Shown here in pieces: positions 54,284 to 64,000 of a DNA stretch of 64,000 nucleotides. The DNA is from Mycobacterium sp. ACS4054 (GTDB taxonomy: Bacteria; Actinomycetota; Actinomycetes; Mycobacteriales; Mycobacteriaceae), in NCBI RefSeq assembly GCF_001667275.1, contig NZ_LZHV01000041.1, positions 62,001 through 126,000 of the forward strand. Direction: 5' to 3'. Position 1 is the first letter of the stretch, and every line of letters begins with the position of its first letter. The position numbers and the translations under genes were made by a program. The notes beneath the pieces were generated by a model. That model ran no database searches. It saw only the letters and a list, made by a program, of their open reading frames with translations, and had not been told where the DNA came from.

Positions 54284-55558
54284 GACGACGGGCTCCTCTT
54301 CTTCGTCGTCGTCGCTGCGTTTCCGGTTGAGCGCCCAGGCGCCGAGGCCCACCACGACTCCGAGAGCCCCGAAGCCCAACGCCGAGGGCCACCAGCTCGG
54401 GGCCGGCTGGGTGGGTTCCTCGTGCGGGCGGACGGCCAGCACCACCAGGAAGCTGCCGTCGTCGGTCGGACCGGCGTGGGGCAGCGACTGGGTCATGGTC
54501 ACCCGGATCTGGGAGTTCCCGCTGGCCGAGTCGTTGACCTGGCCCCAGGCCATCGTGGTGTCGTCGAGCAGGAAGACGTCCTGGCCGCCGCCGGGCTGGC
54601 TCTCGTCGCGGCCAACCACCGCCACGTGACCGACCTCCACCGTCTGGTTGACGGCGGGGATGCCGACCAAGACGTTCGGGTACACCTTCGGTGGCTCCGG
54701 CGGCTTGTAGTCCGGCGGCGGGGGCCCGTTGAAGCCCTCCGGCGGCACCGAACCCCCGCCGTAGAAGCTGCCCGCGGCCACCCAGCTGTCGCCGACCGCG
54801 GTGAAGGGGACGACCCCGACGGTGGCCGCATCGAGCACGATCCGGCCGCCGGCCGGCACGTAGGCCTCCCGGTCGGCGCCGTTGTAGGAGTAGCGGAACG
54901 TCATGCCCTGATTCAGCGGGTTGAAGATGGCCGGGCGGCGATAGGCGTCGTCGTAGTCGACGTAGTCCCAGTGCCGCGGCCGGACCAGCCGCTGATTGTC
55001 GACCTTGAGGACGTCGACGTTCTCCCGGTGGACGCTGACGACGTTCTGCACCCGCTCGTTGAAGTCGACTTGCTTCGGCGGCTTGGGGGGGTCGGCGGGA
55101 TTGACCCGCGTCGGCGGGGCGGCCTTGGCCGCGGCGACCGCCTGCGGCGGAACGTCGAGCCCCCGTGGCGGCGCCACCACCGCGACGTTTCTCGGCGCGT
55201 CGGGACCCGCCGGGCTGATCGTCGGAACGGCGTTGCCGGGCGGCAGGTTTGGTGGAACCAGCGGCCGGGCCGGCACCGGGACCGGGTTCGGCGGTTCGTA
55301 CGACGGGATCGCCGGGATCTGCACCGGCACTTCGCTTGGGCTGGGTTCAGCGCGGCGGGGCGGCGCGGCCTGCGAGCACACGTTGGAGGTGTGGTACTGC
55401 GCCACCAGGTACTGGCACCACTGGCAACTGGTGGGGTTCGACCCGGGGCCGGCGCACGGGGCCGCCTGCGCCACCCCGATCGTGGTGGCTACCGCCGAAA
55501 ACGGGGCGAGGGCAATGACGGCCGCGGCCGCGATCCCAAATGCGTTGCCTAGCCTCAA
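54260..55558 (-). CDS. Proline-rich secreted membrane-anchored protein inserted after ybeY
   Basis: 432 residues from TTG 55558, overlapping the ybeY stop as TTGA. Signal peptide ([21 protein letters not shown]), a cysteine cluster ([19 protein letters not shown]), a 150-residue proline/alanine-rich region, then an extracellular domain ([37 protein letters not shown]). A C-terminal helix ([18 protein letters not shown]) is followed by a basic/acidic tail. Probably anchored outside the membrane. I know no function. In M. tuberculosis ybeY and Rv2366c adjoin directly, so this gene was added here and kept translational coupling on both sides. Confidence 0.8.
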   Translation of the reverse strand: MRLGNAFGIAAAAVIALAPFSAVATTIGVAQAAPCAGPGSNPTSCQWCQYLVAQYHTSNVCSQAAPPRRAEPSPSEVPVQIPAIPSYEPPNPVPVPARPLVPPNLPPGNAVPTISPAGPDAPRNVAVVAPPRGLDVPPQAVAAAKAAPPTRVNPADPPKPPKQVDFNERVQNVVSVHRENVDVLKVDNQRLVRPRHWDYVDYDDAYRRPAIFNPLNQGMTFRYSYNGADREAYVPAGGRIVLDAATVGVVPFTAVGDSWVAAGSFYGGGSVPPEGFNGPPPPDYKPPEPPKVYPNVLVGIPAVNQTVEVGHVAVVGRDESQPGGGQDVFLLDDTTMAWGQVNDSASGNSQIRVTMTQSLPHAGPTDDGSFLVVLAVRPHEEPTQPAPSWWPSALGFGALGVVVGLGAWALNRKRSDDDEEEEPVVTSRSSGN

Positions 55559-55578
55559 TTGTCGAAATACCTCGACTT
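55555..55578 (-). repeat. Duplicated gene-junction sequence, copy 1
   Basis: The end of ybeY (SRYFDN-stop) including the TTGA overlap. 19 of 24 bases recur at 54260-54283. Confidence 0.7.
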
Positions 55579-56088
55579 GTCCAGCAACCGGCGATCCCGT
55601 TCCTGCTGGCGATCCTGATGGTAGGCCTCGACCTGCTCGGCGACCCATTCCTCGAGCAATCGGCCTTGGAGCGCGAACATCTCCTTTTCCTCGTCCGGCT
55701 CGCCGTGGTCGTAGCCCAGCAGATGCAGCACGCCGTGGATGGTCAACAGCGCCAACTCGTGGCCCAGGCTGTGGCCCGCCGCGTCGGCCTGGCCGGCGGC
55801 GAATTCCGGGCACAGCACGATGTCGCCCAGCATCGACGGCCCCGGCTCCGGCGCGTCGGGCCGCCCCCCCGGCTCGAGCTCGTCCATCGGGAAGCTCATC
55901 ACGTCCGTCGGACCGGGCAGGTCCATCCAGCGCATGTGCAGGTCGGCCATCGCGGCGGTGTCCAGCAGCACCATTGACAGTTCGGCCGCCGGGTTCACGT
56001 CCATCTTGGCGATGACAAACCTTGCGACGCTGATCAATTCGGTTTCGGACACGTCGATGCCCGACTCGTTGGATACCTCGATGCTCAT
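55555..56088 (-). CDS. ybeY: Endoribonuclease YbeY
   Basis: 177 residues with the metal-binding signature [11 protein letters not shown] and upstream [11 protein letters not shown]. It is a single-strand endoribonuclease for 16S rRNA 3' maturation and ribosome quality control. It follows phoH by 19 bases. Its stop overlaps the start of the inserted proline-rich gene. Confidence 0.96.
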   Translation of the reverse strand: MSIEVSNESGIDVSETELISVARFVIAKMDVNPAAELSMVLLDTAAMADLHMRWMDLPGPTDVMSFPMDELEPGGRPDAPEPGPSMLGDIVLCPEFAAGQADAAGHSLGHELALLTIHGVLHLLGYDHGEPDEEKEMFALQGRLLEEWVAEQVEAYHQDRQQERDRRLLDKSRYFDN

Positions 56089-56107
56089 AAGACGCTCACG
56101 AAACTTC

Positions 56108-57163
56108 TCACCGGCGCCCGCGGGAGCCCGACGCCCGACGGGCCGCCCGGTTCATCAGGCCGGGCTCCTCGAATTTCGCGTAGGCATCCACGATTTCGGA
56201 CACCAGCCGGTGGCGCACCACGTCCACGCTCGTCAGCTCCGCGATGTGGATGTCCTCGACGCTGTCGAGGATCTCGATCGCCGACCGCAGGCCCGACCTG
56301 GCGCCGCCGGGAAGGTCCACCTGCGTGATATCGCCGGTGATGACCATTTTCGACCCGAAGCCGAGGCGGGTGAGGAACATCTTCATCTGCTCGGCGGTGG
56401 TGTTCTGCGCCTCGTCGAGGACGATGAAGGCCGAATTGAGCGTGCGGCCGCGCATATAGGCCAGCGGCGCCACCTCGATGACCCCGGCGGACATCAGCTT
56501 CGGGATCAGCTCGGGATCCATCATGTCGTAGAGCGCGTCATAGAGCGGCCGCAGATACGGGTCGATCTTCTCGCTCAGCGTGCCCGGCAGAAAGCCAAGC
56601 CGCTCACCGGCTTCCACCGCCGGCCGGGTCAGGATGATGCGGTTCACCTGTTTGGTCTGCAGCGCGCTGACCGCCTTGGCCATGGCCAGGTACGTCTTGC
56701 CGGTGCCGGCCGGGCCCACCCCGAAAACGATGGTGTTGGCGTCGATCGCGTCGACGTAACGCTTCTGGTTGAGCGTCTTGGGCCGGATCGTCTTTCCCCG
56801 CCGCGACAGGATGTCGAGGGTGAGCACCTCGGCCGGCGACTCGTTGTCGGTGCCGGTCAGCATCGCGACGCTGTGGCGCACCACCTCGGGCGTCAGCGGC
56901 TGACCGTTGGCGACGATCGCGACCAGCTCGGAGATCGCCCGCTCGGCGAGCGCGACGTCGGCCGGTTCGCCCGAGACGGTCACGGCGTTGCCACGCACGT
57001 GCAGATCGGCGTTCAGGCTGCGTTCCAGGGCGCGAAGGTTTTCGTCTGCCGAGCCCAACAAGCCGACGACGACATCGGGCGGAACATCGATGCTGCTGCG
57101 TACTTGGGCGTTGGCCTGGAGGCCTCCGGCTGCGTCAACAGCGCTGGTCTCGCGGGGCGTCAC
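56108..57163 (-). CDS. phoH: PhoH-family ATPase (PhoH1)
   Basis: 351 residues, as Rv2368c. Walker [14 protein letters not shown], Walker [13 protein letters not shown] and [15 protein letters not shown] are intact; the N-terminal KH-like region precedes the ATPase. Proteins of this type pair with YbeY and are thought to be RNA helicases. GTG start at 57163. Confidence 0.95.
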   Translation of the reverse strand: MTPRETSAVDAAGGLQANAQVRSSIDVPPDVVVGLLGSADENLRALERSLNADLHVRGNAVTVSGEPADVALAERAISELVAIVANGQPLTPEVVRHSVAMLTGTDNESPAEVLTLDILSRRGKTIRPKTLNQKRYVDAIDANTIVFGVGPAGTGKTYLAMAKAVSALQTKQVNRIILTRPAVEAGERLGFLPGTLSEKIDPYLRPLYDALYDMMDPELIPKLMSAGVIEVAPLAYMRGRTLNSAFIVLDEAQNTTAEQMKMFLTRLGFGSKMVITGDITQVDLPGGARSGLRSAIEILDSVEDIHIAELTSVDVVRHRLVSEIVDAYAKFEEPGLMNRAARRASGSRGRR

Positions 57164-57219
57164 GTGGCTCTCGATGCCTGCTTTCTCGGCTTGTCAGTGG
57201 TTTGCTCGGCTGCCTAAGT

Positions 57220-57879
57220 CTACGCCGGGGTCCTCGGTTGGTCAGCTTCCTCACCGCCGTCGCTTGCGCTGAGCGCCCGGATCAACCGGTCGATGACGGC
57301 GCCGGCTTCGCGGCGTGCCGTTGAGTGATCTTCGGCCCTCGCCACATAGAGGGTGGCCTCGCGCATCGCGCCGAGCATGGTCAGCGCGGTCGCCTCGATC
57401 GGCTGCGACGGGATGCGGCCGGTCTCGATCGCGCCGGAAAGCAGCGCCCGCACCAACCCGAGGTTGTAGCGATTGCCGATCTCGGTCCACCGCGTCCAAC
57501 CGAGCACCGCAGGGGCGTCCACCAGCGCTATGCGCTGGATTTCGGGATCGGAACAGGCGTCCAGCCAATAGGTGGCGCCCAACCGCATCACCTCGATGGC
57601 GTCGGTTTCGCCGGACGCCGCGATCGCCTCGCCCATGCGGGCGGCAACCTCCGCCTCGACCTGCTCGAACACGGTCGCGAACAGCTCGGTCTTGTCGGCG
57701 AAGTGGTGATAGAGCGCGCCGCGGGTCACGCCCGCCGCGCGCACGATCGCCTCGAGGGCCACCTCCGAGAAACCCTGGGCAGCGAACAACGGCCGCGCCG
57801 CCGAGACCAGCGCCTCCCGCGTTTCCGCGGAGCGCTCCGCCTGGGTCCGCCGTTCGTCGGTCAAGCCATTGCCTTTCAT
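57220..57879 (-). CDS. TetR-family repressor
   Basis: 219 residues. N-terminal helix-turn-helix (EALVSAARPLFAAQGFSEVA, GVTRGALYHHFADKTELF) and a ligand-binding domain. The ATG at 57879 lies inside a perfect 19-bp palindrome; TTG 57864, five codons on with AAAGG upstream, is an alternative. Divergent from the mycothiol-dependent enzyme gene, which is its likely target. Not present at this place in M. tuberculosis. Confidence 0.85.
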   Translation of the reverse strand: MKGNGLTDERRTQAERSAETREALVSAARPLFAAQGFSEVALEAIVRAAGVTRGALYHHFADKTELFATVFEQVEAEVAARMGEAIAASGETDAIEVMRLGATYWLDACSDPEIQRIALVDAPAVLGWTRWTEIGNRYNLGLVRALLSGAIETGRIPSQPIEATALTMLGAMREATLYVARAEDHSTARREAGAVIDRLIRALSASDGGEEADQPRTPA

Positions 57880-57916
57880 ACATACTGTATGTATGTTCAT
57901 ACATACCGTATGAATC
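57877..57916. promoter_or_regulatory. Double TetR operator
   Basis: CATACATAC-T-GTATGTATG (57877-57895) is a perfect palindrome. A second, CATACATAC-C-GTATGAATC (57898-57916), differs at two arm positions. They lie two bases apart between divergent genes, and the first overlaps the repressor's start codon, so binding should block both promoters and the repressor's own translation start region. Confidence 0.8.
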
Positions 57917-57965
57917 TCGCTCTGAAGATAGCAGCGGGACGGCGGAATCCAAGGAAGGGACACGG

Positions 57966-58715
57966 TTGACGATGAACTCTGCGATACAGGCCGTCGAGGC
58001 GGACCGCGAGGCGCTGCTGGCTATTCTTCGATCGTTGGACGACTCCGACTGGGCGCAGGCCAGTGGCTGCCCGGGGTGGTCGGTGCGCGACGTCGTGTCC
58101 CACATGGCATGCAGTTTCTGGCTGGCGGTCGACCCGTCGCACCTGCCCGATCCGAAGGGCCTGCCGGCGGAGCGCGCGGCGGACCTGTACGTCGAATCGC
58201 GTCGCGGCATGACGTCGCGGGAGATTGTGGAGGACTACGAATCGGTCAGCTCGAAGGGCCTCGAGGTCCTCGCGGCCGCGGCGGATCAGGACTTCGAGGT
58301 GCCGCTCGGCGATGTCGGGACGTACCCGGCGTCGGAGATCCCGGCGGCGTTCGCCTTCGAGCACTACGTCCACATCAGATACGACCTGCTGCAGCCGGAC
58401 GGCCCGCTGCGGGCGGAACCCCCCGCTTCCGATGCGTTGCGGCTGCAACCGACGGTGGACTGGATCGAGGCGGCGTTGCCCCAACAGAACGCCGACCTCC
58501 TGGGGCGCTTGGGCGGCGCGGTGGAGATCCGCCTCACCGACGGTTGCGAACGGACGCTGCGGTTCGGCGACGGGGACGTGACCGCCCAAATCGCCTCGGC
58601 TGCTGACGCATTCGTGCGATGGGTCAGTCAACGCGGAACGTGGGAAGCCCTCGGCGTGCAAGCGCACGGAGACCGAGCGAACCTCGAGATCGCGCGCCAG
58701 CTAAGCGTTTTCTGA
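57966..58715 (+). CDS. Mycothiol-dependent maleylpyruvate isomerase-family protein
   Basis: 249 residues. The N-terminal DinB-like fold has [20 protein letters not shown] followed by SHMA, the usual mycothiol-binding family start, and a C-terminal domain follows. TTG 57966 sits five bases after AGGAAGGGA; ATG 57972 is the alternative. Such enzymes use mycothiol for isomerisation or detoxification. Regulation by the divergent TetR protein is likely. Its last 15 bases overlap the convergent rsmE. Confidence 0.82.
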   Translation: MTMNSAIQAVEADREALLAILRSLDDSDWAQASGCPGWSVRDVVSHMACSFWLAVDPSHLPDPKGLPAERAADLYVESRRGMTSREIVEDYESVSSKGLEVLAAAADQDFEVPLGDVGTYPASEIPAAFAFEHYVHIRYDLLQPDGPLRAEPPASDALRLQPTVDWIEAALPQQNADLLGRLGGAVEIRLTDGCERTLRFGDGDVTAQIASAADAFVRWVSQRGTWEALGVQAHGDRANLEIARQLSVF

Positions 58716-59495
58716 GGCGGCATCGCCGACACCGCCGTCCAAGCCGGCAGCGTCCCATCGGGGCGTGAGCACGCCGATCGCACCCAACGCCACCGCGGCC
58801 GCGGTCGACGTCCGCAACACCTGCGGGCCGAGGCGCACGGGGACCGCGCCGGCGTCGGCCAACCCGGCGACCTCCTCCGGCGCCATGCCGCCCTCCGGCC
58901 CGACCACCAGCCACACCGAATCAGCTTGCGCGACATGGCAATCCGCGAGCCGACCGGCGGCCGATTCGTGCAGGGCCAGCACCGCCGATCCGGCGGCCAC
59001 AGCCTCCCGGACCCGCCGCGTCAGCTCGGCGGTGGACAGCACGCCGTCGACCGCCGGGATATGCGCCCGGCGCGACTGCCGGGCCGCCGACCGGGCGACG
59101 GCGCGCCACCGGCGCAGGCCCTTGTCCACGCGACCGCCCTGCCAATTCGCCACACACCGGGCCGCCTGCCAGGCCAGAAACGCGTCGGCGCCCGCCTCGG
59201 TGGCCAATTCGATGGCCAGCTCGGAGCGTTCGGACTTGGGCAGCGCCTGCACCACCGTCACCGCCGGGCGACCGGACGCGACGCTCCAACGCTCCAGTAC
59301 CCGGGCCCGCAGCCCGTCGCGGCCGGCGTGCTCGACTTCGCAGTGCGCCAAGCCCCCGGCGCCGTCGCCGAGGACCAGCTGCTCACCGGGCCGGATCCGC
59401 CGCACGGTCGCCGCGTGAAAGCCCTCGTCCCCGTCGACGACGGCCAACTCGCCGACATCGGGCAGCGCGTCGACGTAGAAGAGGGTGGCGACCAT
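58701..59495 (-). CDS. rsmE: 16S rRNA m3U1498 methyltransferase RsmE
   Basis: 264 residues. N-terminal PUA-like domain ([15 protein letters not shown]) and a SPOUT domain with [13 protein letters not shown] and [16 protein letters not shown], the SAM knot. It methylates U1498 of 16S rRNA. It starts 25 bases downstream of dnaJ2, as Rv2372c does in M. tuberculosis. Confidence 0.95.
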   Translation of the reverse strand: MVATLFYVDALPDVGELAVVDGDEGFHAATVRRIRPGEQLVLGDGAGGLAHCEVEHAGRDGLRARVLERWSVASGRPAVTVVQALPKSERSELAIELATEAGADAFLAWQAARCVANWQGGRVDKGLRRWRAVARSAARQSRRAHIPAVDGVLSTAELTRRVREAVAAGSAVLALHESAAGRLADCHVAQADSVWLVVGPEGGMAPEEVAGLADAGAVPVRLGPQVLRTSTAAAVALGAIGVLTPRWDAAGLDGGVGDAASENA

Positions 59496-59520
59496 CGGGT
59501 GGCTCGGCGAACCGAGAAGG

Positions 59521-60669
59521 CTAGCGCCCGGTGAAGGTTTCGCGCAGCCTGCTGAACAAGCCGCCGCCGGCGTGGGTCGAGCGGACCTCGGGGACGTCGC
59601 GGCTGCGCCGGTTCTTCAGCTCACGCAGCAGTTCGGTGTCGTGGTGGTCCAGCCGGGTGGGCACCAACACCTCGACGTGGACGTGCAGATCGCCCCGGGT
59701 GCCCGACCGCAGGTGGGGCATCCCGTGGCCACGCAACGTGATGACCGAATTCGGTTGCGTGCCAGGCGGAATGGTGATCTCGCTGATGCCGTCCAGGATG
59801 GCGTCGATGGTCACGGTGGCGCCCAGCGCCGCGTCGACCATGGGGACCGACACCGTGCAGTGCAGGTCGTCGCCTTCGCGGACGAAGACGTCGTGGGCCT
59901 GTTCGTGCACCTCGACATACAGGTCGCCGGCCGGCCCTCCCCCGGGCCCGACCTCGCCCTGGGCGGCGAGCCGCACCCGCATGCCGTCGCCGACACCGGC
60001 GGGGATCTTGACGCTGATCTCGCGGCGGGCCCGGACCCGGCCGTCGCCCATGCACTGGTGGCACGGGTCGGGGATGACCGTTCCGACGCCGCGGCAGGTG
60101 GGGCAGGGCCGCGAGGTCATCACCTGGCCCAGCAGGGACCGCTGCACCGTCTGCACCTCGCCGCGCCCGCCGCACGTGTCACACGGGATCGGCACGGAGT
60201 CGCCGTTGGTGCCCTTGCCCTGGCAGCGGTCGCACAGCACCGCCGTGTCGACGGTGACCTGCTTGGTCACCCCGGTCGCGCACTCTTCGAGGTCGAGCCG
60301 CATCCGCAGCAGCGAGTCCGAGCCCGGCCGGACCCGGCCGATGGGGCCGCGCGAGGTCGCCCCGCCGCTGAAGCCGCCCCCGAAGAAGGCCTCGAACACG
60401 TCGCCCAGGCCGCCGAAGCCGCCCCCGAAGCCGCCGCCCGCCGCGGCGGCGCTTTCCATCGGATCGCCGCCCAGGTCGACGATGCGCCGCTTCTCGGGGT
60501 CGCTCAGCACCTCGTAGGCGACGCTGATCTCCTTGAACTTCGCCTGCGCGCCCTCATCGGGGTTGACGTCGGGATGCAGCTCACGCGCCAGCTTGCGGTA
60601 CGCGCGCTTGATGTCCGCATCGCTGGCGTTTCTGCTCACGCCGAGCAGCCCGTAATAGTCGCGTGCCAC
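59521..60669 (-). CDS. dnaJ2: Chaperone DnaJ2
   Basis: 382 residues. J domain (1-70) with HPD in [12 protein letters not shown], a Gly/Phe-rich linker, four zinc-binding CxxCxGxG-type repeats ([32 protein letters not shown]) and the two substrate-binding beta domains. Works with DnaK. Gene pair hrcA-dnaJ2 is the usual order. Confidence 0.97.
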   Translation of the reverse strand: MARDYYGLLGVSRNASDADIKRAYRKLARELHPDVNPDEGAQAKFKEISVAYEVLSDPEKRRIVDLGGDPMESAAAAGGGFGGGFGGLGDVFEAFFGGGFSGGATSRGPIGRVRPGSDSLLRMRLDLEECATGVTKQVTVDTAVLCDRCQGKGTNGDSVPIPCDTCGGRGEVQTVQRSLLGQVMTSRPCPTCRGVGTVIPDPCHQCMGDGRVRARREISVKIPAGVGDGMRVRLAAQGEVGPGGGPAGDLYVEVHEQAHDVFVREGDDLHCTVSVPMVDAALGATVTIDAILDGISEITIPPGTQPNSVITLRGHGMPHLRSGTRGDLHVHVEVLVPTRLDHHDTELLRELKNRRSRDVPEVRSTHAGGGLFSRLRETFTGR

Positions 60670-60727
60670 GCCTGACTCTCCTAAACCTGGTCCTTATCCC
60701 GCGCCTGCGCATACTGCGGGTGCGCGT

Positions 60728-61765
<1,038 letters not shown>

Positions 61766-61968
61766 TCACCTCCCTGCAGCGCCCTGACCGGGTTCATTTT
61801 ACGGGTCGCAAACCGTGCTGACCGCGACCAGCGGCCGCTTGCCGGGGCGGGCGGTCCCTGGCCGCCGTCGGCATTACCGGCGGCTTGGACGCCGGCGACG
61901 CTTCTTGCGGCTAGCCTGTCCAGCATGAACCGGTCGGGTCATAGCAACGCGTCGGGGAAGATCGCGCA

Positions 61969-62283
61969 ATGATTTTCAAGGGCGTGCGCGACGGCAAGCC
62001 GTATCCCGAGCACGGGCTGTCCTACCGGGACTGGTCCCAGATTCCGCCGCAGCAGATCCGGCTCGACGAACTGGTGACCACGACGACGGTGCTCGCGCTC
62101 GATCGCCTGCTGTCGGAGGACTCCACCTTCTACGGCGACCTCTTCCCGCACGTGGTGCGGTGGAAGGGCGTCACCTACCTCGAGGACGGGCTGCACCGGG
62201 CGGTCCGTGCGGCGCTGCGAAACCGCACCGTGCTGCACGCCCGGGTGTTCGACATGGACATGGCGCCCGGGCCGCCCCGATAG
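61969..62283 (+). CDS. Conserved hypothetical protein (Rv2375-like)
   Basis: 104 residues starting MIFKGVRDGKPYPEHGLSYR; contains LDELVTTTTVLALDRLL and VRWKGVTYLEDGLHRAVRAA, which recalls type II antitoxin-like or ParB-like small domains. It is found after hrcA in M. tuberculosis as well. Function not known. The start is the ATG at 61969; no strong ribosome site precedes it. Confidence 0.75.
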   Translation: MIFKGVRDGKPYPEHGLSYRDWSQIPPQQIRLDELVTTTTVLALDRLLSEDSTFYGDLFPHVVRWKGVTYLEDGLHRAVRAALRNRTVLHARVFDMDMAPGPPR

Positions 62284-62361
62284 CCGGTCACGTTTACCGG
62301 GCGCGGGGTGTCGACTCAGTGAGGACGCTGGTTCACACCGCAACTTGCTAGGAGGGTCGCC

Positions 62362-62958
62362 ATGTCCCGGTTGCAAGGGGTCTCCGACCGCGACGCCGGT
62401 CTGGGCGCCAAGATCGCCTTCTTCTTCACCAAGCGCAAGCTGGCCCAGATGACCGGCCTGGAAACGGCCGGGATGCTGGAACCGCTGCGGATGTACGCGC
62501 ACATCCCCCGGCTGCTCAACGCCTACGGGAAGCTCGAGCAGGCCGAGTCCAAGCTGGACGTGCTCAGCCCGCGCCACCGCGCGCTCGCGGAGCTCAAGGC
62601 GGCGACGACAGTGCGCTGCGAGTACTGCATCGACCTCGGTTCGCAGATCGCCCGCCAGTGGGGCATGACCGATGAGGAACTGCTCGCACTGGCCGACTAT
62701 CGAAGCGCCGCATGCTTTTCCGAGCTCGACAAGCTGATCCTCGAATACGCCACCGCGGTCAGCCGCACCCCCGTCGAGGTCAGCGACGAGCTATTCGACG
62801 CCCTGCGAGCGCATTTCGACACCGCCCAACTCGTCGGGCTCACCCACGTCATCACGCTGGGCAACCTGCGCGCCCGCTTCAACCTCGCGCTCGGCATCGG
62901 TTCGTCCGGCTTCTCCGGCAACCGGGTGTGCGCCCTGCCCGACGCGGGCGCCAGATGA
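62362..62958 (+). CDS. Carboxymuconolactone decarboxylase-family (AhpD-like) protein
   Basis: 198 residues with the family signature TTVRCEYCIDLGSQIARQWG, whose CxxC is redox-active in AhpD. AGGAGGG precedes the ATG. Its stop overlaps the ATG of the sigma factor gene. This gene type is the hallmark partner of ECF41 sigma factors and is usually the sigma factor's own target. Confidence 0.88.
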   Translation: MSRLQGVSDRDAGLGAKIAFFFTKRKLAQMTGLETAGMLEPLRMYAHIPRLLNAYGKLEQAESKLDVLSPRHRALAELKAATTVRCEYCIDLGSQIARQWGMTDEELLALADYRSAACFSELDKLILEYATAVSRTPVEVSDELFDALRAHFDTAQLVGLTHVITLGNLRARFNLALGIGSSGFSGNRVCALPDAGAR

Positions 62959-63839
62959 GCGTGGACCCGTCGATCACCACGCGGTTCGAGGCGGCGCGGC
63001 CGCAGCTGGGCGCGATCGCCTACCGCATGCTGGGTTCGATCGACGACGCCCAGGACGCCGTGCAGGAAGCGTGGCTGCGGCTCAGCGGCAGCGGCGCCGA
63101 CGGCATCGCCAACCTGGACGCGTGGTTGACGACCGTGGTGGCCCGCATCTGCCTGAACATGTTGCGCGACCGCCGGGCCCACGCGCGCGAGGGGCTGGGC
63201 GTCGCGCTGCCGGACCCGATCGTGGACGCCGAGGGCGAATTCGACCCCGAGCACCGCGCGATGCTGGCCGACGCGGTCGGGCTGGCGATGTTCGTCGTGC
63301 TGGACACCCTGGCGCCCGAGCAGCGGCTGGCGTTCGTGCTGCACGACGTCTTCGCGGTGCCGTTCGACCAGATCGCGCCGATCGTCGGCCGGACGCCGGA
63401 GGCCACCCGCAAGCTGGCCAGCCGGGCCCGCCGGCGCATCGAGGAGGCCGATCCGGCCCCCGACGGCGACGTGGCCGCCCAGCGGGAGGCCGTTGACGCG
63501 TTCTTCGCGGCGGGCCGCAGCGGCGACTTCGACCGCCTGGTGGCGGTGCTGCATCCCGACGTGGTGCTGCGCGGCGACTTCGGCCGCGGCACCGCCGGTT
63601 TCCGCACCCAGGGCGCGTCTGCGGTGGCGCGGCTGGCCCGCGCATACGCGGGTCCCGATCGCGAGGTGCGCGCCGCGACGGTCAACGGGGCGGCCGGCGC
63701 GGTCATCTTCGTCGACGGGCGGCCGACGGCGATCATGGCCTTCGTGGTGCGCGACGGCCTGGTCGCCTCGATCGACGTGCTGGCCGACCCCGACCGCGTC
63801 GCCCGATCAGACCTGCGCGCGCTGCGCGCCGATCACTGA
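62955..63839 (+). CDS. ECF41-type sigma factor
   Basis: 294 residues. Region 2 ([20 protein letters not shown]) and region 4 ([20 protein letters not shown]) are followed by a SnoaL-like C-terminal domain ([20 protein letters not shown]), the ECF41 layout. The usual NPDKL and DGGGK motifs read ADPDRV and DFGRGTAGF, so the built-in regulatory contact may differ. No anti-sigma gene is present, as is normal for this group. ATGA overlap with the upstream decarboxylase-like gene. Confidence 0.9.
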   Translation: MSVDPSITTRFEAARPQLGAIAYRMLGSIDDAQDAVQEAWLRLSGSGADGIANLDAWLTTVVARICLNMLRDRRAHAREGLGVALPDPIVDAEGEFDPEHRAMLADAVGLAMFVVLDTLAPEQRLAFVLHDVFAVPFDQIAPIVGRTPEATRKLASRARRRIEEADPAPDGDVAAQREAVDAFFAAGRSGDFDRLVAVLHPDVVLRGDFGRGTAGFRTQGASAVARLARAYAGPDREVRAATVNGAAGAVIFVDGRPTAIMAFVVRDGLVASIDVLADPDRVARSDLRALRADH

Positions 63840-64000
63840 CCGGCGGCCTGCAGCAGCTCCATCGCCGACGCCCGGGACAGCACCCAGCCGCCCTGGTTGA
63901 CGAACGTGACGTTCTGCGTGACCGGCGACGTCAGCTTCGGACCGGAGACCGCGACGTCGGCGGTGGCCGAGCCGGCCGCGGCCGGCTGGATGTTCGTGAC
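63833..64000 (-). CDS. cfp2: C-terminus of the CFP2/MTB12 secreted antigen (gene runs off the right edge)
   Basis: The last 55 residues, beginning [20 protein letters not shown] and ending [12 protein letters not shown]. They agree almost residue for residue with the low-molecular-weight antigen CFP2/MTB12 (Rv2376c), which lies next to Rv2375 in M. tuberculosis. Signal peptide and N-terminal part are outside the window. Its end overlaps the sigma factor gene by seven bases. Confidence 0.92.
   Translation of the reverse strand, partial: VTNIQPAAAGSATADVAVSGPKLTSPVTQNVTFVNQGGWVLSRASAMELLQAAGQ

Overview
The window is high-GC actinobacterial DNA from a Mycobacterium, most likely a slow-growing non-tuberculous species. 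Evidence for the genus: a complete yrbE-mce operon, a PPE protein, a trehalose sulfotransferase (Stf0), a decaprenyl diphosphate synthase and many GTGA/ATGA/TTGA gene overlaps. The right half keeps the M. tuberculosis order mez - tRNA-Asn - Rv2342 - dnaG - dgt - Rv2345 - PPE - glyS - smtB - zur - Rv2360c - uppS - recO - amiA2 - era - Rv2366c - ybeY - phoH - rsmE - dnaJ2 - hrcA - Rv2375 - cfp2. Several genes are inserted into that backbone. No insertion sequence, prophage or CRISPR array was seen.

Left part (1-10.9 kb): the end of a nitrate reductase/flavoprotein fusion with a decayed partial copy behind it, a membrane GGDEF-EAL protein, and a small sulfur-oxidation module. That module holds a CstB-like persulfide dioxygenase-rhodanese, a YgaP-like membrane rhodanese and a double-rhodanese sulfite oxidase. 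It lies between two 81-bp direct repeats, one inside a CAP-domain gene and the other a detached fragment of that gene.

10.9-21.2 kb: one tightly overlapped minus-strand operon, yrbEA-yrbEB-mceA-F plus two Mce-associated membrane proteins and probably the CAP-domain gene. It encodes a Mce lipid importer.

21.8-34.3 kb: a sulfur region. It holds stf0, a 51-codon membrane peptide with a YeiH-type transporter, and a Family 2A encapsulin with its cysteine desulfurase cargo. Divergent from the encapsulin is a leaderless 23-codon polycysteine reading frame that looks like a cysteine-sensing attenuator. Behind it come a thioester-domain-like protein lacking its cysteine, cysK, cysE and a membrane thioredoxin. 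Three coupled flavin monooxygenases follow and may scavenge organosulfur. A sequence motif is shared by the upstream regions of the polycysteine leader and the monooxygenase operon.

34.4-64 kb: the conserved housekeeping block, with local novelties: a sodC-type gene between dnaG and dgt, a free-standing PPE C-terminus, an alpha/beta hydrolase after zur, a proline-rich secreted protein inserted exactly at the ybeY/CBS-protein junction, a TetR/mycothiol-enzyme pair with double operators, and an ECF41-type sigma factor coupled to a carboxymuconolactone decarboxylase-like gene.

The strongest leads are the polycysteine leader with its anti-Shine-Dalgarno pairing, the encapsulin/desulfurase locus with 57-residue cargo repeats, the cysteine-less thioester-domain protein, the repeat-bracketed persulfide-to-sulfate module, and the duplicated TTGA gene junction.
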